A stretch of DNA of 64,000 bases, taken from Theropithecus gelada. Lineage: Eukaryota > Chordata > Mammalia > Primates > Cercopithecidae. Under the pieces are notes generated by a model. That model worked only from the letters and a program-made list of their open reading frames with translations, did no database searches and was not told the origin of the DNA. The translations under genes were made by a program, and so were the position numbers. Location of the stretch: the NCBI RefSeq assembly GCF_003255815.1, contig NC_037673.1, positions 155,605,639-155,669,638 on the forward strand, written 5' to 3'. Each line of letters begins with the position of its first letter. The first letter of the stretch is position 1. Positions 61,590 through 64,000 of this stretch are shown piece after piece.

Positions 61590-62180
61590 CCCCAAAGGGA
61601 GGAGGCGGGGCCCGCGCCTCGAGGCCCCGCCCCTTCATTTGCATAACGTCATCTTTCCGCCCCGCCGCAGCCAATCGCGACCCGGGAGCCGGGTAGCTCG
61701 CGGCGCCAGGCCACGCTCTCTCATTAACATCCCGCTCCCGGTGGCGCAGGGGAGCCGGCCAAAGTTCCTTGCAAAGTGGCGAGCGAGGGAGCGCTGAGCA
61801 CTGGCGTCTGGGCTGGGGAGGAGCGGGTCCGAGCGAGGACGGAGAGGGGACAGAGGGAAAGGGAGGCGGGTGTCTTCCCCAGGAATTTGAGCTTGGGGTC
61901 TGCATCCTGGCCATTGCAGTCCTTTAGCATCCTCGCCGCGCCCTGAGCGCGCTGGAGGCTCGCAGGCTGCGCCCTCCCAGGGCTGATGCCGCGTCCTGCT
62001 CCGCTGTTCTGGGACGTCGGGGACAAAAGTGGAGGAGACAGGAGAGCCCGGGCAGAAAAAGCAGGACGCGCGTCCCAGGTGCCCACCTCTTCGCTTTGAG
62101 GCGGGGGCGGTGGGATGGAATATGGGTTCGCGAGGTCGGGGCTGGTAACTCGCGGAGGGGCACGGCCTCCACGCTGGGAG
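61590..62180. promoter_or_regulatory. CpG island at the EBF1 5' end
   Basis: This stretch is GC-rich with many CpG dinucleotides, for example around 61608-61700 and 61930-62070, in contrast to the AT-rich introns. It contains the promoter motif cluster at its EBF1-proximal edge. CpG islands of this kind mark promoters of developmental regulators. It has no recognisable coding sequence; long open frames across it reflect the scarcity of AT-rich stop codons. Divergent transcription to the right is possible but not shown. Confidence 0.75.
61604..61676 (-). promoter_or_regulatory. EBF1: Promoter motif cluster: CCAAT, GC boxes, CRE-like site and octamer
   Basis: Reading in the EBF1 direction there is an inverted CCAAT box (61671-61675), a GC box (61657-61666), a CRE-like TGACGTTA (61644-61651), a perfect octamer ATGCAAAT (61637-61644), a GC box (61625-61633), and a 9-bp inverted repeat GGCGGGGCC/GGCCCCGCC (61604-61612 and 61623-61631) around CTCGAG. 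Octamers are bound by OCT1/OCT2 with OBF1 and are typical of B-cell promoters; CCAAT and GC boxes bind NF-Y and SP factors. No TATA box is seen nearby, as usual for CpG-island promoters. The motifs are directly visible; their use by EBF1 is inferred. Confidence 0.6.
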
Positions 62181-62455
62181 GAGTGAATGGACGCTGGGCC
62201 CCGGGAAATTAGGCGCTGTGGGTTCCCAGGAAGTTGGGGGCCAGGTTCTGCTCCCACCTTGGCCTCTGAAACGCTTCTCTTTCGGCTGCTAGCCTAGAGG
62301 CTGCCAGGGTTGGGCACTGTTCTCACTCACACGCTCACCTCTCTCGGGCAGTCCTCGAGATATGTGAATGGTGGAATGAATGCTGTCACTGGGGCTGTGT
62401 CAGGATGCGTTTTTAAATCTTCTCAAATGCCAACCCCTCATTCCCCACCCCAAGT

Positions 62456-62480
62456 TGTTTGTTTGTTTGTTTGTTTGTTT
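62456..62480. repeat. (TTTG)n tetranucleotide run
   Basis: Five to six tandem GTTT units upstream of the EBF1 CpG island. Confidence 0.9.
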
Positions 62481-62624
62481 TTAGAGTAACTACCAAAGCA
62501 ACAGCAATGTTAACCGTCCTTGATTAGCTGGTAATTTGGTGCAGGGTTTTTCTCATCCTCCTTTATTCTTCCTGTTAAAAAGGAGGGCTTGAGCAAATCC
62601 TTCCTAACTCTGTCTCTGCCATAT

Positions 62625-62810
62625 GAAAAGGGTGGGGGGAGAAGAGAAGGAAGGTGGGGAGGAAAGAAGAAAAGGGGAAGGGAAAAAAAGGAAGAAGGGG
62701 AAGAGAAAATGGGAAAGAAGAAGGGAGAGAGAAAGAAGGAGAGAGATAGGAGGAACGAATGGAAATGGAAGAGATGGAAGGAAAGAAGGAAAGAAAAAAG
62801 GACGAAATTG
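62625..62810. repeat. Purine-rich tract upstream of EBF1
   Basis: GGGGAGAAGAGAAGGAAGG and GGAAAGAAGAAAAGGGG units on the plus strand, similar in composition to the intron 1 tract. Open frames across it are not genes. Confidence 0.9.
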
Positions 62811-64000
62811 TCTCCTTCCTCAGGCCTTTCAGCATGTATCTTTGTGGCTGGCAAAGGAAATAGCTAGAAGTTTCTGGGTAATGTGCCCCATCATTTTTTT
62901 AGCAGGTTGTAACCTCTAATAAGCACATGGTGAACTTCTGTTTCATTGCCCTCAAAGGAACTCCCTGACTGCAGCCAAATCTGCTAAGGACTCCTTTGGG
63001 GAAATTCTCTGCCAGAAATCCAGGTCCCCTTTCTGCTGGCCTTCCTTGGTCCTTTGATTTAAGAAGCTCATGGGGTCAGCGATGGAAAAGTACATATGCC
63101 CATGTTGAATAGAGACAGGCAAGAGTTATGCTTTGTGCTCTTGGCAGAGCAGTGGAGCCACTTCCTGATTCCTAAACTGGATGAAAGAGTGTGGTCCTGG
63201 CCTGCAGTGCATGGCCACTGTCCTCAAACACTGCTTTATCTCCTGTGCACAAGGCCTGCCCAGCTCTCACATGTGTAATCTAGATCTCTTGTGTGTTGAG
63301 CACTTTCCCCTGGTACCATAATTAATGCCATCTCTTCCAGGACTTCCTTGAAGGGATTGGTCTGATCTTTCTGGATCCCCATAGCATTTACAAGGGTTCC
63401 TAACATAGCGTTCATGTTGAAGAAGAGTATAATGGTGGAGAGACTTGAAGGGTTGTAGGTTTGTGGGGATAGGTATGTGAACATTTTCAGTCTCTATAGT
63501 ATTTAAATGCACAATTGAAACTTGGCCTGCTAAAAACTGTCTAAAGCTCCAAACTTAACCTGATGCTCCAGGTCCAAGGGGGTCCCCAGAGTCAATCCCT
63601 CCCCCTGCCTGGGCCATATTCTCCAGCTCAGAGGAGATCCTGGAAGGTAAGGAGATCAGGAAGCAAAGCCCACCCGTCCTATCAATGGGTCCCATATAGC
63701 CCTGGCAAAAGGCCCAGGCCTCCTTCCCTTTAACTGCCTGAACCTCCATTTTACTCTCCAGTAAACAGTCCTCAACTGCAGGACTCCCAGCTGAGTCTGG
63801 TGGGATGTCTCCAATGGTGAGGGACACACAAGAAGGGAGCAGATCACTGCCAAAGGAAGGTGACAAAAGTGCCAGGGAAAGGAAAAGCATAGACACCGTC
63901 AGGTCCAGGATCAGCAAGAGACACACAGCAGATAGATTTCTGGGGTCGAGCAGAATCTAGAAGCATCTGCAAAGGAAGCATTTGTTGAGAGCCTGAAGCT

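Larger units (their letters stand above)
1..61590 (-). other. EBF1: EBF1 gene, 5' part (exons 1-6, introns 1-5 and part of intron 6)
   Basis: Six exons on the minus strand join in frame with GT-AG introns and give the first 184 residues of EBF1 with no break. Codon phases fit at all five junctions: AG|C, AAA|GAA, G|GG, CAA|GCC and AG|C. The right-hand limit is inferred from the CpG island and promoter motifs, because no transcript start can be read directly. The left part is intron 6, which runs off the window; exon 7, coding for the rest of the DNA-binding domain, was not found. EBF1 is a nuclear homodimeric transcription factor that binds palindromic TCCC-NN-GGGA-type sites and specifies the B-cell lineage. 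The exon sequence separates it from its close paralogue EBF3. Confidence 0.96.
60716..61590 (-). other. EBF1: Probable EBF1 5' untranslated leader and promoter-proximal transcribed DNA
   Basis: This stretch runs from the promoter motif cluster to the start codon with no splice site I would trust, so it is read as a long, unspliced leader. The upstream limit is inferred. In sense orientation it holds a CT-rich block (61390-61475), a short upstream ORF (61204-61257), a T-rich run (plus-strand A, 61157-61190), an A-rich run (plus-strand T, 61030-61077) and further mixed A/T runs near 60755-60790. An in-frame TAA at 60764-60766 separates any upstream coding frame from the EBF1 ATG. The true start could lie nearer the ATG, making part of this promoter rather than leader. 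Confidence 0.5.
62181..64000. other. EBF1 upstream flank, no recognised gene
   Basis: Beyond the CpG island the sequence holds a (TTTG)n run at 62456-62480, a purine-rich tract at 62625-62810, then ordinary unique-looking DNA. A 123-codon minus-strand frame at 63555-63926 opens with a hydrophobic stretch but matches no family I know and shows no splice or promoter context. I treat it as chance. A divergent non-coding transcript is possible but unproven. Confidence 0.5.

Noticed and set aside
61204..61914. 236-codon minus-strand frame across the promoter
   Set aside because: It crosses the CpG island and promoter motif cluster, where stop codons are rare, and resembles no family. Only its last 17 codons are kept as a possible upstream ORF.
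63555..63926. 123-codon minus-strand frame with a hydrophobic N-terminus
   Set aside because: The signal-peptide look is weak evidence alone. No family resemblance, exon border or promoter was seen.
1..64000. CRISPR arrays, bacterial operons, tRNA or rRNA genes, viral genomes
   Set aside because: No direct-repeat and spacer array, ribosomal sequence or clear tRNA cloverleaf was seen. The tandem repeats are microsatellites, and composition and exon structure are those of a primate gene.

Overview
This window is primate nuclear DNA, consistent with human or a great ape. Five Alu elements with target-site duplications, many older MIR and L2 copies and a Tigger-type DNA transposon make it primate. 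Exons with canonical GT-AG borders make it a eukaryotic gene body. The only protein-coding gene I can support is EBF1 (Early B-cell factor 1, a COE-family transcription factor), on the minus strand. The window holds its upstream flank, CpG-island promoter, coding exons 1-6, introns 1-5 complete, and the first 34.8 kb of the large intron 6. The joined exons encode residues 1-184 plus two bases of codon 185. This covers the N-terminus and most of the DNA-binding domain, including Arg63 and the whole COE zinc knuckle (His157, Cys161, Cys164, Cys170). EBF3 is excluded by paralogue-specific residues such as VRTWMQ in exon 1 and GFVEKEKEANSEK across exons 2-3.

Layout in plus coordinates, with the gene running right to left. 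62.3-64.0 kb is upstream flank with no recognised gene. 61.59-62.2 kb is a CpG island. 61.60-61.68 kb is a compact cluster of promoter motifs: inverted CCAAT, GC boxes, a CRE-like site and a perfect ATGCAAAT octamer. 60.72-61.6 kb is the probable 5' UTR, unusual for long A and T runs and a short upstream ORF. Exon 1 is at 60582-60715, exon 2 at 58206-58362, exon 3 at 57575-57638, exon 4 at 56850-56905, exon 5 at 46090-46163 and exon 6 at 34798-34866. Intron 1 carries a 550-bp purine-rich tract. Intron 5 holds four of the five Alus, a split L2, and an Alu inside a Tigger element. Intron 6 (1-34797) carries one Alu, MIR and L2 relics, several microsatellites, and an odd C-homopolymer block beside a CpG-dense patch at 12.78-13.11 kb.

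EBF1 is a master regulator of B-lymphocyte commitment and also acts in adipose, stromal and neural tissue. Nothing resembling a new multi-gene system is present. The most interesting items are the promoter motif cluster, the competing start codons in exon 1, the A/T-tract leader, the purine tract of intron 1 and the CpG-dense patch deep in intron 6. Nearly all other open reading frames are chance frames in introns, repeats or low-complexity sequence.
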